The notes beneath the pieces are model-generated. The model made no database searches. It was not told the DNA's origin and was given only the letters and a program-made list of their open reading frames with translations. This document shows positions 23,670-35,342 of a DNA stretch of 64,000 nucleotides, one piece after another (within the stretch, counting starts at the first letter, position 1; the number at the start of each line of letters is the position of its first letter). The stretch lies in contig NC_057769.1 in assembly GCF_010389155.1 (NCBI RefSeq), positions 3,658,001-3,722,000 on the forward strand. The letters are read 5' to 3'. Source of the DNA: Erigeron canadensis (Eukaryota > Streptophyta > Magnoliopsida > Asterales > Asteraceae). A program made the translations under genes and the position numbers.

Positions 23670-25469
23670 TAGTGTTATATACTTATATACCATTAATCTC
23701 CATTATGCTTGAATGTAACTCTGGCAGGCACATTATGGTTTTTTCCACTTGTTATTTTGACTCTGTCATACTATCTTGTTTTGATATTACATAATGTGAG
23801 TAATTTTTCATGTTTGCAGCATCGAAGGTGAACCCAATGTACCTTCATTATTATCAATGCGTAAAATGCAAGTCGGCATTGTATTTGGCCGGACATTCCT
23901 CTTGCAATTGGCTGGAGTTGATATCTCGTTGGATGATGTAAAGGATGCAGATCCATACTTGTATAGTAGCTGCAAGCAGATATTGGATATGGATCCTTGT
24001 GCAGTGGATGAAGACGCCCTTGGTCTAACCTTCGTTTGGGAGTTTGAAGAGTTAGGGTCCATGAAAGTTTTGGAGCTTCTCCCCAATGGAAAACACATTC
24101 CTGTGAATAGCAGAAATAGGAAAGAGTACGTTCATCTTGTCATTAGACATCGGTTTGTGACGTCTATTACCCAGCAGGTTACCCGGTTTGTTCAAGGATT
24201 TACAGATATTGTTACAAAGGATGAAATTCGGGAATTATTTTTCAAGAGCATAGAGCTTAGAGACCTTGATGGGATGTTGTATGGGAGTGAAAGTGATATC
24301 TCTGTCGACGATTGGAAAGCACATACAGAATATAAGGGCTATAAAGTGACCGATTCCCAAATATGCTGGTTCTGGAAGGTATGTGTTCTCTCAACTTTCC
24401 TTTATTTTCTTGATTTTGCAACATATTAATTATTACTTTCAAGCTATGTTTTCTAACATACCAGGTATATCAGCGAGTGGATTAACATCAATTAGTTGCA
24501 CTTTCAATATTTTACCATCATAGTTTATATCAGAACTTACTTATACCGCAAAGTACCTTAAACGTATGTGAATGTGGGTACTGCGTTCTTCTGGTTCTTG
24601 TGACATAGTATTTGTATCGTTATGTAATCAATAGGACACTATAGGAGATTCTGTAGGCAGCTTTGGGACCTTATATTTGGTACTAATCTTACACTTCCTC
24701 ACTGCTCTGCCATCATGGCGACATGTGACATCTTGCTTATCATCGTACCACTTGTCTAGTTGAATAGGACTGGGTTGGCGATATCTATCTAGTTCGTCTG
24801 GCAAAATAAGTAAATGAACTGGAAGAAAAACCTGGACCCAAAAATCAAGGAGGTAATGTGTTGGTGCATTTCTGTAGCATTCTAGAATGATCGTCTGAAG
24901 CTTGTATTATTTGTAATAGTTTGGAGTTAAATTTTTATTTGTTTTGGTTAAGTTCAGGCAAATTTAGCAGGGAATGTTAAACTCGGACGAGTTTAGCTTG
25001 ATCCGCCCGAATTTAAGTCAGGCCCATGGACCTGTGAATTCGGGCCAAGCCATGTAGCTTATATAATGGTTTCTTTTCGGTTTTGATCCAGAAACTGGTC
25101 AGATTGCCATGAAATCTGGAAACTCATCTTTTAGATGAATGACTGATGGCTTTCTTGTTCTACAGAAGAAGATACTACCCAGTAACACTAATAAGTAATT
25201 ATTTGCTTTGTAGGCTGTAGCCTTAACATCCATTGACATCGACCAGCTGTTGAAGAATGAGCTTTTATAAGAATCATCTTAATCACATTCAACTAAATTA
25301 TAGGTGATGTTGCTATTAACACCAGGCTGTAGGTGATGTCATCTATAATCTAGCTCTATACGTTACATCACCACCAGAAACCTTTCTCAACTGTTAAAAC
25401 TTTTCACTGCAACCACATATTACACGGGTTCCCTGCTAGTTCTTCCATATAAACTTGTGCTTAAGCATA

Positions 25470-25596
25470 TGGAACCCCACAAAAGAAATTTTATCCGGTT
25501 TCATGCCCTCAAATAGAACTTTTTTTGTTGGAGCCTCACAAAAACAAAAGTGTCAAAATTGAAGTACTTTCCAAACAATTAGCCCTATTTTAATTC
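25470..25596. mobile_element. Right-end fragment of the nested MULE family, in intron 2 of copy B
   Basis: The pattern TTTTTTGTTGGAG..CC, then AAAGTG, then ACTTTCCAAACAATTAGCCC matches the right terminal part of the element at 19938-20935. No left partner was found, so it is a solo end or a deleted copy. Confidence 0.5.
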
Positions 25597-26010
25597 ACTA
25601 GTTATTTTTTGGATTGGCTATACTTATTGTCTTAAAATCTAGTATTTAAATCAATGAAACTTATATAATGGATTGGCTATACTTATTGTCTTTAAATTTA
25701 TAGTCATTGTGGTTTACGACATGTCTTGCGTATACATCTCTGGCAGATTGTTGAGGAGATGACTGCAGAGCAACGCAAGGTTCTTCTTTTCTTCTGGACG
25801 TCAGTGAAGTATTTACCTGTAGAAGGTTTTGGTGGCTTAGCGTCAAAGCTATGCATTTGTCTATCAATAGAGACAGTGAACCGCCTGCCTTCTTCTCACA
25901 CATGCTTCTACCAATTATGTTTTCCTGCTTACCCATCAGAGGATGTGATGCAAAGACGCCTAAGTATTATCACTCAGGAACATGTTGGCTGCAGCTTTGG
26001 AACATGGTGA

Positions 26011-27803
26011 ATCAGTTTCTTCTGAGCCATCTTCTTGTGCTTAGTTTGGTACAGATTTTAGGGTAAATTCTCATTAAATTTCTCAGAATTTAGTGTAAAT
26101 TATCAGGAAATTTTCTCAATGTATTACTTCATTAGACACCATGATGGTCTTTTTATTACCTTTAGTCATTAGGTCCAATTGTCGATCTATATTCCCTGTT
26201 AAAGCATCTTTCCCCCTCATTTTCTCGTATGACATATTTGATATGTCTCATTTCCTTTAATTATCTTTAAAAAAAATCTTAGATCTACCCAAGTTACTCA
26301 TTATCGTTATTCGCTAATTTGAATATCTTTACCTAATATACCTTTAATAAAATTATTTACAACATGCGTCCTTTAATCCTTAAATTAACTATCTTACCCC
26401 CGTTTTAAATCAATTTTTTTACATTAATAATCACACCGTTGTTGCGCCGCCGCCACCGCCACCACACCGCCACATCTCGGGTATGTGACTATCATCATCT
26501 ATAATTTTAAACATTTTCATTTGATAATATTCATATTGATCTATTAGTTATACCTTCCTTATTCGTTTATTTTTTCATTTATTATAACTTATTTTTATTT
26601 ATTATATTTTACGCTTTATAATTTATATTTATGAAAATGGTAATGAATTTTTTTTAACTCATCAGAACATTATCTTCTATGCTTTTTGTAAGCACTATGT
26701 TATATTATTTTCTTATAGAAGTGTTTGATTTGAAACTAACATCGTTACGACATCTCGTATGTTGTCTATTATCATTGTTGCATCACGCAGACATTCATCT
26801 ATTATATATGTAATAGGTATATATTGTATTATATCACATAAATAGAAAATATATATTGTAAATAGAAAATGTGGCTTTTGCATGCGATTCTTTGGATTAC
26901 ATGGTTATCTTACTTATCTCTTGGCGCCCATTTGTGATACAATTATACCATGAGGAAATCTCTTTCTCAGGCCTCTTGGAGACTAGTGTTCCCAAGATGC
27001 AGTGAAGTCAAACTACTGACGTGGCTCCGTACGCATAGGTTAGGTATGAAGCAAGCTCTGGTTTTGAATTCGATTTTTTTTCCGGAGGCGGCTTTAAATA
27101 GGAGTGGGAAGATTTTCTCTCCCTCTCCCCGACCCTCCCCTTTTCTAAGGTCGAACCATTACTCAATTCAAAAACGATTGCAGATTCAGAGGCTACACAG
27201 ACTCCTCTTACCCTTTTGCTTGGCATTCAAACCATACGGTGTACTTTTTAACTAGGCATTTAGACATGTTGGCTACTCTGTTCTTTTGGGATATGAGTAG
27301 CCTACTGTTTGTGTTGGTCATAATAAATTGTCTTTGTTGTATAATGGTTGTTGATGTCAATGTGAATGTTCATGATTGGTTTTTATGTAGTGTGCACAAA
27401 GATGTATTAGATTGGCCCCAAATTTTGCAAAATGCACAACATGAGCCCTTTTTATGTGAAAGCAATAGCAACCATGATGGGTAGAGTTGTTGTACAATAT
27501 TAAGCCCATAAGTAATAAAAGGAGATAACTTGTATTATGGAAACATCGTATATAGCTATATATTTTTTTGTAAAGTTAGTTTCGATTCAGACGCCGGGAG
27601 GTAATCTTAACTAGTGATTTGTTGGATCTCCAACCCTCTCCTTATAGAAAATATCTTGAACCCAAGATTCGAACACTAGACTTAAAAAAAAACTCATCTC
27701 CGAAACTCACATAATGAATTTAGAAGATATCATTGGCTAGTAGAGTGTCTCCTCACAAACCTTTATATTTTTAAAAGTATTGTTTTACATATATGGAAAT
27801 TAA
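26011..27803. other. Spacer downstream of HECT copy B
   Basis: Starts with the copy B 3' flank, including degenerate copies of the TTTAGGGTAAATT repeat (about 26058-26125). The string TATATTCCCTGTTAAAGCATC at about 26190 aligns with sequence flanking the Helitron at 37349. A CCG/CCA-rich patch lies at 26440-26475. Open frames at 26950-27484 resemble nothing I recognise. Confidence 0.45.
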
Positions 27804-28807
27804 CTAGTTTTTTGTCCCCGGGCGTTGCCCCGGGAGACATTACGTAACATGTAAACATGTGGAAAATTATATAAAATGAAATTTTTGTGGCAAAAGTTAA
27901 AAGGTGAAAAGTGATGTGATAAAAAGTAAAGAAAAATGAAACGTTGGTGACTGAAGTTGAAAAAATAAAAGTACAAAAATTAAATAGAACAAAACTTTGT
28001 GTGAAAAGTAGAAAAAAATAAAAGTGATGTGGCAAAAAGTAGAATGACAAAAAATTCGTAAATTTATGTGATAAAAAGTAAAGAGAATGAAACTTTTGTG
28101 ACAAAATTTAGAAAAACAAATGTATAAAAAGTAAATGGGGAAATAACACAAATATTTTGTGCAAGAAATAAAAGTTATGTGACAAAAAGTAAAATTTTAA
28201 AAGTTTTTGTGATAAAAAGTAAAAAGAATGAATTTTCGTGGCAGAAATTAGAAAAACAAAAATTTAAAAACTAAATAAAACAAAGCTTTCGTGCCAAAAA
28301 TAAAAAAAATTAAATTTATGTGACAAAAAGTTAAAAGTTAAAAGTTTCCATCATAAAAAGTAAAAAAAATTTGAAACTTTCATGGCAATAGTTAGAAAAA
28401 CATAGGTTTAAAAACTAAATAAAAGCAAACTTTTGTGCTAAAAGTAAAAAAAATTAAAGTTATGTGACAAAAGATAAAACGTTAAAGTTATGTGACAAAT
28501 ATTAAGAAACCTAAAGTTAAAAGGTTAAAGTTAGCTGATAGGGACCATTGTTGTAACAAATTTAATGACAGGGACTATAACTGCAGGAAAAAATAAGAAA
28601 CCTAAAGTTAAAAGGTTAAAGTTAGCTGATATGGACCATTGTTGTAACAAATTTAATGACAGGGACTATAACTGTAGGAAAAAATTAGCAGCCGTTAGCT
28701 GATGAGGACCATTGCTGCAACAAATTTAACAATAGAGACTAAAAGTGTTAAAAATATATAACGCACGCAAACCAATTCATGCTTTTTTAGTATATATAAT
28801 AATACGA
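27804..28807 (-). mobile_element. Non-autonomous Helitron (minus orientation), about 1.0 kb
   Basis: The 3' end at 27804 reads on the minus strand CCCGGG..CCCGGG hairpin, then ACAAAAAA, CTAG and host T. The likely 5' end at about 28807 reads TCGTATTATTATATATAC then TAAAAAAGC, typical of plant Helitron starts; the preceding base is C rather than the preferred A. The interior consists of degenerate short repeats built around TGTGACAAAAAGTAAAA and is non-coding. Confidence 0.65.
28504..28690. repeat. 91-bp tandem duplication inside the Helitron
   Basis: The unit starting AAGAAACCTAAAGTTAAAAGG at 28504 is repeated at 28595 with very few differences (for example GATAGGGACC versus GATATGGACC). A third partial, more diverged copy follows at about 28690-28740. 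Confidence 0.8.
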
Positions 28808-28849
28808 GTTTAACAGGATGTTAAAACATACGAGTATATTTGCCCCTAA

Positions 28850-29290
28850 TGGGGACAAAACATAAGTTCCATTTGGTTGGATTGTTGTTGGTTTTGCTCC
28901 TGGGTTCCGACTTTCGCTACTCAACATCTAAGCTCTGTGTTTGACTCCATTCGCCTGGATTGAAATCACAACTTTCATCTGGATGAAAATCTCAGTACAA
29001 TGGTTATTACTAGGTATGTTTATCCTTCTTTGTGGCCGATTAAAAAAGAGATTAACTTTCAACAACCCTGATTTTCTTTTATTTTGATTTTGGGGGCAAC
29101 TTTTTCTATCAAAGTATGAGCACTGGATGAAAAAAAAAAAAAAAAAAAGGATTATCCGGGGTTATTGGGTTAACGTAATTTTTTCTATCAAAGTATCAGC
29201 ATTAGATGAAAACATATATCAATATCAAATTATTTAATTAATAATAATTAAAAATATAGTTTGATTAGGTCATTAGAACTCATATAAGTA
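28850..29290. repeat. Duplicated upstream block of HECT copy C
   Basis: About 400 bp closely matches 40911-41345 upstream of copy D (shared landmarks GGTTCCGACTTTCGC, TCGCCTGGATTGAAATCACA, AACAACCCTGATTTTCTT). In D it lies close to the gene; in C it is separated by the Helitron-bearing insertion at about 29295-31120. It shows that the C/D duplication includes far upstream DNA. Confidence 0.8.
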
Positions 29291-29337
29291 AATTTTTCTA
29301 TCAATTATAGTTTGTAGAAGTATACTTTGATTCTTAA

Positions 29338-30719
29338 TCTTAATATATACAAAACTGACCTAAACCCCAGTTGACCGATCACAATCCTCAATTTCTTTAA
29401 ATTAATTAAATCAACCCATGTCTAATTTAATACACTTTTTGGTTTTCCATCACGAATTTACACTTTAACCCAATTTAAAAATAATTAATACTTTATTGCA
29501 TAATGTTTATCAATTAACAAAATATAGCTAAAAGTTGGAAAGGATACAACATTTGGATTAATACTAATTAATATTTATATTGATATTTTATTTTATATTA
29601 TTAATAATCAAACTAATTGTAATATTGTTGTTATTAGTAATTGTAATCATACTATACTTAGGATAATCATTTTAGTAATTGGAATCAAACTATATTTAGG
29701 ATAGAAATCTACCAATATGCTAAAACAGGATTGCGTATTTTTTTTTATCGACATTTGGCGCATTCCTTATAAGACATGTGTCACTTTTGGTGTTATTAAA
29801 AAAAGATTCCGAATTCATAATTATCTAGTTGTAATCAAATACTATTTCTTAGTTTTAATATAAAAAAGGTTTTTGATCGACACTTGGCACATTCCTTGCA
29901 TGACATGTGTCACTTTGGTGTAATTAAAAAATATTCATAATTCATAATTAACTAAATGTAATAAAATTCTAATATTTTTTTTTAACTAAACTTGTGAAAT
30001 ATATTGATATTCAAGATATTTACAATCAAGTCAAAAAGCTTGGTCATAACCAAAGACAATACAAGCCCATATTCAAAACTATACTGCAGACATAACCAAC
30101 TCTATTTCTATACAATGTCAGCCTATATTCAAAGTTTCAAACATACAAACAAAATCTTCACTTTCATCCTTTACAAACATTTACAGACTCAAAATGTGCT
30201 AGAAGAGGACCAAGTAGCTTCATCTTTCACAGCTCACTATTCCAATTCACATACACATTTTGAGCAATATCAGTACCATTCAGCAGCAATCAGTAGCAAG
30301 CATTCAATCAACTATAAACATGCAGTTAACCCATTTCATCTTCCAAAGAGCACCAATTTTGACTACATTATTAGTATTTCTAACTCTGATAGTAAGGAGA
30401 TAATACTAATATTTAGATTATATATATATCATTATATATTTTATTATTATTATTATTATACTAAAATTCCATATATATGATTTATGAAAAAATTAATAAT
30501 GTTAATAACTAATATATCAATACGGAATACAATATCTTAAAATATAAGATATATGCCAAGTTTTAAAAATCCAAATTAAACAAATATATTATACAATTCA
30601 TGAGTTTTCATAATATGTGAAGGGATCTATACCCCAACTTAGGTATCTAGCAGCCACAACCACATAACTGTATCATCATATATTATATAATCCGTACATC
30701 GTACGGGCATTAAGACTAG
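29338..30719 (+). mobile_element. Non-autonomous Helitron, about 1.4 kb
   Basis: The 3' end has hairpin CCGTACATCGTACGG (30692-30706), a 9-nt spacer, CTAG at 30716-30719 and host T. The proposed 5' end is A|TCTTAATATATAC at 29338. The interior contains two diverged copies of a segment with GACATGTGTCACTTT (about 29750 and 29880). An open frame at 30004-30480 is low-complexity and unrecognised. The 3' end is firm; the 5' end is a best guess. Confidence 0.7.
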
Positions 30720-31076
30720 TTCTTCTTATATAAATCGAACCCTACAAATAAAATCACAACACCTGAAATCATTAAAAAAAAACCCACGAACCAGCTGCTA
30801 CTTTTGTTGTTCTTAACAACCATGGCTAATGAAAATAAAATTACTTTTTGCAATACATCAATGAGAACTCAGTTAATTGTAAAATCAAGATTAAAACATT
30901 GCTTCTTTAGAAGAGTTTGTATAAAAGAAACTGTGCTACATCATCCAGATTTGATATGATTTAGCATCAAGTATTTAGATTTGAATATCTCAATTATTTT
31001 TTTGATATATTTATACATTTAACGTATAAGTAATTTTTGTTCCATATACTAATTTTTATATTAATAATGTTGTAAA

Positions 31077-31108
31077 TCCCATGTATTTGACACGGGTCTA
31101 AAATCTAG
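31077..31108 (+). mobile_element. Second Helitron 3' terminus
   Basis: An imperfect hairpin CCCATGT..ACACGGG (one mismatch) is followed by TCTAAAAT, CTAG (31105-31108) and host T. The region 30720-31076 may be the body of this second, nested or adjacent element; its 5' end was not found. Confidence 0.6.
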
Positions 31109-31227
31109 TAGGAATTGTATAAGTAAATTATAAAACTATATATATATATATATATAGGATTATCACATATTTAAAACTTAAAAAAAAAATTGAATTATTA
31201 AATAGATTAAAAAAGAAAGAAAGAAAG

Positions 31228-31389
31228 AAAAAAAGACACTGTGTCACTCCTATCTCCTTATCCTGTTTTACTATATATCATATGGATAGATATCGATATC
31301 GTTATAGATACATTGATGATAGTAAAGTTGTAAGCTTTGATTTGTTAAACCTTACTTGTGATAATTGCTAAAAGGAAAGAGGTATTTAA
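31228..31389 (+). promoter_or_regulatory. Conserved proximal promoter/leader of HECT copy C
   Basis: Nearly identical to 41430-41588 upstream of copy D, starting at ACTGTGTCACTCCTATCTCC and running through TTTGTTAAACC to GAACAGAGTAGGTGT. Conservation is expected from recent duplication alone, so function is inference. A plausible TATA-like ACTATATATCATATGG lies at about 31270. Confidence 0.45.
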
Positions 31390-31464
31390 TTGAACAGAGT
31401 AGGTGTACCGGACAACGACAAGAAACAGAAACTCGAAGTAGAAGAAGCAGACAAAGCAGAAGCA

Positions 31465-34400
31465 ATGCGGATAAATAGTAATAATAATGGTATGATCCAA
31501 TTATTTGTTAAGAACTTTTCATCATCCAATAGCAGCGGAAGAAGCAGCAGCAGCCTGGTTCTGTTTGTTAAGCCTGATGAAACCATAAGATCCATTCACG
31601 AGAAAATAGAAGCAACGACAGGTATCCCGGTTAGTTTCCAAAAATTACTATATGCAGGAAAGCAGCTTCATTCTGAGCATACATTGCGTCAATTTAATAT
31701 CATTAAAAATGACTCCACTTTACATTTAGTAGCCCGTATGCCGCAAAGCATCCCCCATCCGAAGGCCTCTCACCTTGTCAATGATTTGCTTTCCTTTGTT
31801 TACAGGTTGCGTCGTTGTAGCAACTGCAACAATGACCATCTTGATCATCGTCTCCTCGATTCCAAGCTTAAGAAATTCTCTAAATCCGCTTTCTCCCCCA
31901 AACACCCTGTTTATTGTGCTTCTGTTTATCTTAATATCTTCCGTTCTTATGGTGCCCCAGAAGCACTTGTTTTTCTTTACATGTCTCCTCACAAACAATG
32001 TGCCCTAAGTTCCCTTCAATCCTTTATTACTTGTGTTCCCAAATCTTTCTATCCAATCTTTACGCCTCTCCTCATGCACTTTTCTAGATTGCTCCTTTCT
32101 TACAGTGCTCATGATGATCCTTTCTACTTATTCTGTCGTAATCGTCTTGGATCCATGCTCGCTTCTGTTTCCATCTCCTCCTCCCCCCCAGGGCCATACA
32201 GAGATGATGATTATAAGCAGGCTGACGTCATTTCAGCTCATGACTTACTTCAGATTGTACACCAGATTGCCACTAATTTGTCACACTCTTCAGTGAATTT
32301 TGAACGTGACGTCATTGATTTTACTAACTTTGTGGGCCCTATCAAGAAGTCAATCCATGTTCACCAGGTCCCTTTTCAGACTGATCCCATACACTCACTA
32401 CCATGGCACTACTGCTATGGCAACAACCCCAATCCCCACCCTTGCTACATCCGTGACTTTTTTTATACGATCTTTCCTGTTCTGTCTTCGGCAACGAAAA
32501 CCTGCCTCGACAAAGTGGAGGAACATATAAAAGTCGGGAAACACCAAGCAGACAAAAAAGATCAATGGGGTCACTATTTCTTGATTTTGACCCAAGTGTA
32601 TCACATTGCTAAACTATATCAGGGCACTGAAGAAATCTTTATGACGGGTATGAGGCTTAACAAGGTTGCTTTGTGTTACCTTATTCCTAGATATGCCAAG
32701 AGAGGTGAAGATTACCATTGGATTCTTGACCATAAGGATCTCACTGACTTTCACTCTAGGAGACATTTGGTTATGCTGTTACTTCCAGAGCTCGTGAAAG
32801 ACGACTATGAGGACACTTTTGAGATGCTTATTGACAGATCACAATTGTTGGCTGAATCTTTTAACTATATTTTACCAGCAGAGACCGATGAATTGCGTAG
32901 TGGCTTATTCGTGGGGTTTAAAAATGAGGAAGCTACCGGCCCTGGTGTATTACGCGAATGGTTTTTCTTGGTGTGCCAATCTATCTTTGATCCCCATAAT
33001 GCTCTCTTCCTCCCTTGCCCCAATGATCGAAGAAGATTATTTCCTAATCCAGGTAATTATGGTTTTACTTTCCACCTGTTATTTTGTTTCTGTTATACTA
33101 TCATGTGTTTTGATTGATATTACATAATGTGAGTAATTTTTCATACTTGCAGCATCTAAGGTGGACCCATTTCACCTTGATTATTATCAATTTGCAGGCA
33201 GGGTAATCGCCCTAGCCTTGATGCATAAAATGCAAGTGGGCATTGTATTTGACCAGACATTCTTCTTGCAATTGGCTGGAGTCGATATCTCGTTGGATGA
33301 TGTAAAGGATGCAGATCCATACTTGTATAGTAGCTGCAAGCAGATATTGGATATGGATCCTTGTGCAGTGGATGAAGACACCCTTGGTCTAACCTTCATT
33401 TGGGAGTTTGAAGAGTTAGGGTCCATGAAAGTTTTGGAGCTTCTCCCCAATGGAAAACACATTCCTGTGAATAGCAGAAATAGGAAGGAGTACGTTCATC
33501 TTCTCATTAGACATCGGTTTGTGACGTCTGTTACCCAACAGGTAGCCCGGTTTGCTCAAGGATTTACAGATATTGTTACAAAGGATGATATCCGGAAATT
33601 ATTTTTTAAGAGCTTAGAGCTTAGAGACCTGGATGGGATGTTGTATGGGAGTGAAGGTGATATCTCTATCGACGATTGGAAGGCACATACAGAATATGAG
33701 GGCTATAAAGTTACTGATCGCCAAATAAAATGGTTCTGGAAGGTATGTGTTCTCTCAACTATCCTTTGTTTTCTTTATTTTGCAACATATTATTTATTAT
33801 TTTCAAGCTGTGTAAACTAATATACCAGATATATCAGTGAGCGGATTAACATCAATTGGTTTCCCCTCTAATATCTTCCCATCATAGTTAATACCAGAAC
33901 ATATTTCTACTACAAAGTACCATTAAAATCTTATGTGAATGTGGGTACTCCGTCATAGGAGATTCTGTATTGTTATGTAACCAATAACACAGTATATGAG
34001 ATTCTGTAGGCAACTTTGGGACCTTGTATTTGGTACTAATCTTACACTTCCTCAGTCTTTAAATCGCCCTATTTTTAACTTACTCCACTCTGATAAAGAT
34101 TCTGGCTTCCCTTTTTTTTACATCTCTAATCTGGCAACCTTTGCTGCTATCTTAAGGATGTTTGGATCTCACTGCTCTGCCATCATGGCGACCCGTGACA
34201 TCTTGATTATCATAGCACCACTTGTCTAGTAGAATAGGTCTGGGTTAGTGAGATCCAACTAGTTAGTTAGGCGAAATAAGTAGATGAATAAGAAGAAAAG
34301 CTGGGCCCAAAAATCAGGGAGGTAATGTGTTGATTGACCAGATCAATCTTGTGTTTAAGCATATGGAAGTTCCCCAGATCAGTCTTTGGGTAAAAGGGAT

Positions 34401-35294
34401 TACCAAATAGGTTACTTCACTACTTACGTTTTGAACCAAGTGGGTTGGATCAAGTGGTTGGAGCCTTTACCTCTGGAGAAAGATGTCAAGGGTTCGATCC
34501 TCATGTGGCAAGGTTGCAAGTTCTTTTCTACCTTTGGTAGAACCTGGAAGCAGCCTCTCTGCCTTTGGTAAGGGTAAGGCTGTCTACATCTCAACCTCCC
34601 CAATACATCGTCGAATACGGTATTCGGACCCAAAACCCGTGGAAGACGGCATTGGGTTTACTTACTTACTAGTCACTTTTTGGATTATTATCATGATGTC
34701 ACTTGCTAGTTTTAATAAAGAATCCTAGATATTCCTATGAAACAATGCTAAACATTATTTTTTAGGTTAAAGTCTTTTAGCCCGGTTGGTAACAATGCTA
34801 AACATTACCAAGCACTACAAATAGAATAATGGTGTGTGTATAATTTGGAAGCAAATCCATTATATATCAATCCTGTATGCGTAACTTTTAAGTTCAGTTA
34901 GTTGACATCAATTGTTGTTGTGGCTCTCTTTTTGAGTTCAATTAAAAGAGTTTAGTAGTAGCATACATCTGTACAGATATTAGTTTACGACATGTCTTGT
35001 GTTTATATCTCTGACCTGAATTGGTGACAGATTGTTAGGAAGATGACAGCAGAGCAACGGAAGGTTCTTCTCTTCTTCTGGACGTCAGTGAAGTATCTAC
35101 CTGTAGAAGGTTTCGGTGGTTTAGCTTCAAAGCTATACATTTGCCAATCAATTGAGAAAGTTAACCACCTGCCTTCTTCTCACACATGCTTCTACCAATT
35201 ATGTTTTCCTGCTTACCCATCAAAGGCTGTGATGCAACGACTCCTAAATACTATCACTCAAGAGCACGTTAGCTGCAGCTTTGGAACATTGTGA
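31465..35294 (+). CDS. UPL5: UPL5-type HECT E3 ubiquitin ligase, copy C (ancestral start lost)
   Basis: Exons: 31465-33052, 33153-33742 and 35031-35294; 813 residues from the ATG at 31465. In D the gene starts ATG AAA CGG AAA CTC; here the matching codon is AAG (31420-31422), so the ancestral start is gone, and parts of the leader are deleted. The frame is open upstream to about 31390 but lacks an ATG; the first in-frame ATG (31465, MRINSNNNGM) leaves the ubiquitin-like domain whole (MIQLFVKNF, DETIRSIHEKIEATTGI, YAGKQL). The HECT domain is complete, with FAGRVIALAL and the catalytic SSHTCFYQ (Cys at about 779). Introns match copy A in place and phase. It probably still encodes an active ligase if transcribed, minus the basic MKRKLE start. 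Function by family: one-step E3 transferring ubiquitin through the cysteine. Confidence 0.8.
34428..34667 (+). mobile_element. tRNA-derived SINE in intron 2 of copy C
   Basis: It has an RNA polymerase III A box (TGGATCAAGTGG, 34446-34457) and B box (GGTTCGATCC, 34491-34500) with tRNA-like spacing, a non-tRNA body and a short TTAC-repeat tail. Flanks ACTACTTAC (34419-34427) and ACTAGTCAC (34668-34676) look like a decayed target duplication. Copies A and D have uninterrupted DNA there (CACTGGTTAC and CACTAGTTAC followed by TTTTTGG). Confidence 0.75.
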
Positions 35295-35342
35295 GAGTTT
35301 CTTCTGCAATTTTTAGACATCTTCTTGTGCCTAGTTTGGTAA

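Larger units (their letters stand above)
18239..26010 (+). pseudogene. UPL5-type HECT gene, copy B (pseudogene)
   Basis: Homologous exons lie at 18239-19566, 23820-24378 and 25747-26010. Three lesions: (1) the ubiquitin-like domain is missing, as the start MKRKLEVDEEEAMQ runs within a few residues into the middle region (NAARLVNDLL); (2) an 8-bp deletion near 19325, relative to copy A, shifts the frame after LLPELKND; (3) a 31-bp deletion near 23856 shifts the frame in exon 2 and removes the FAGRVIALA segment. Exon 3 is intact and keeps the catalytic motif SSHTCFYQ. All splice sites are preserved. Intron 1 is about 4.25 kb instead of 0.12 kb because of transposon insertions. The remaining frames are open but cannot encode a full HECT ligase. 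It could still be transcribed as a truncated or non-coding RNA. Confidence 0.9.

Noticed and set aside
26950..27255. 101-residue frame as a gene
   Set aside because: No recognisable domain, no splice or promoter support, and a mixed composition typical of chance frames.
27763..28151. Minus-strand frames of 84-113 residues rich in Phe and His
   Set aside because: They come from the AAAGT-type repeats inside the Helitron and lack any recognisable domain.
30004..30480. 158-residue open frame
   Set aside because: Lies inside a Helitron, is low in complexity toward its end (poly-Tyr) and matches no family I know; not called as a gene.
31390..31464. N-terminal extension of copy C starting MNRVGV
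   Set aside because: The first codon is TTG, not ATG. The stretch is homologous to the leader and to the first codons of copy D, so I start the gene at 31465.
34440..34515. Possible tRNA gene
   Set aside because: A and B boxes are present, but there is no acceptor stem or anticodon arm that folds; the downstream body, tail and flanking repeats fit a SINE.
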